Shown: positions 32,426 through 32,449 of the stretch, piece by piece | Numbering within the stretch: position 1 is the first letter of the stretch | Layout: the number at the start of each line of letters is the position of its first letter | Source of the DNA: an uncultured Flavobacteriaceae bacterium | Lineage (GTDB): Bacteria > Bacteroidota > Bacteroidia > Flavobacteriales > Flavobacteriaceae | Length of the DNA: 32,449 bases | Assembly (NCBI GenBank): GCA_905479745.1 | Contig: CAJQNO010000146.1 | Span: forward strand, 1-32,449 | Direction of reading: 5' to 3' | The notes under the pieces: model-generated | Told to the model about the DNA's origin: nothing | Seen by the model: the letters and a program-made list of their open reading frames with translations, nothing else | Databases searched by the model: none | Made by a program: the position numbers and the translations under genes

Positions 32426-32449
32426 CGTTTTCAGGGTAAGTTTAGCATA

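Overview
This window looks like housekeeping chromosome from a member of the Bacteroidota, most likely the family Flavobacteriaceae. The evidence is the repeated TAnnTTTG-type -7 promoter boxes (often with a TTG about 19 bases upstream), the near absence of purine-rich ribosome binding sites, the AT-rich intergenic DNA, and lineage-typical genes (DUF4175-ybeY-mnmG, DUF4837, an rnpA/S41 peptidase pair, DUF2007). I saw no insertion sequence, prophage, CRISPR array or rRNA operon.

Layout. 1-5797 is a plus-strand block: the 3' part of a subtilisin-like (S8) peptidase, translationally overlapped by a secreted M1 metallopeptidase; then a terminator, rnpA, an S41 C-terminal processing peptidase, a fatty-acid-hydroxylase family membrane protein, and a small protein of unknown function. 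5798-9804 is a minus-strand block: amt ammonium transporter; the run rpiB, CDF metal exporter, ElaA-type acetyltransferase; and a DUF2007 protein. Inside this block lies a very AT-rich, gene-free stretch (about 9090-9564) with one exact DnaA-box match. 9892-12872 carries rnr (RNase R) and a LysE-family exporter, ending in a terminator next to a minus-strand tRNA-Cys. 13032-19949 has folB and glnS diverging from shared promoters, then a CPBP membrane protease, a six-cysteine secreted orphan, an SPFH/band 7 protein, a small outer-membrane barrel and gltX. 20144-26902 is a plus-strand cluster: DUF4175, ybeY, mnmG and a SAM methyltransferase. 27048-32449 has holB diverging from pgk, then a lytic transglycosylase with LysM repeats, a DUF4837 lipoprotein, a strong bidirectional terminator and tatA.

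How the parts fit. Much of the content is information processing: tRNA maturation and charging (rnpA, glnS, gltX, mnmG, tRNA-Cys), RNA turnover (rnr, ybeY) and replication (holB). The rest is envelope biology (peptidases, MltD-like enzyme, outer-membrane barrel, TatA).

The most notable non-coding signal is a pair of near-canonical parS (ParB-binding) palindromes exactly flanking mnmG. They suggest the region is close to the chromosome origin and make the AT-rich gap a candidate oriC. Other points worth a look are an in-frame upstream ORF with two Gln codons before glnS, a duplicated start-region motif before the transglycosylase, paired C-rich repeats upstream of amt, and two short proteins of unknown function. 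I did not find a clear new multi-gene system.
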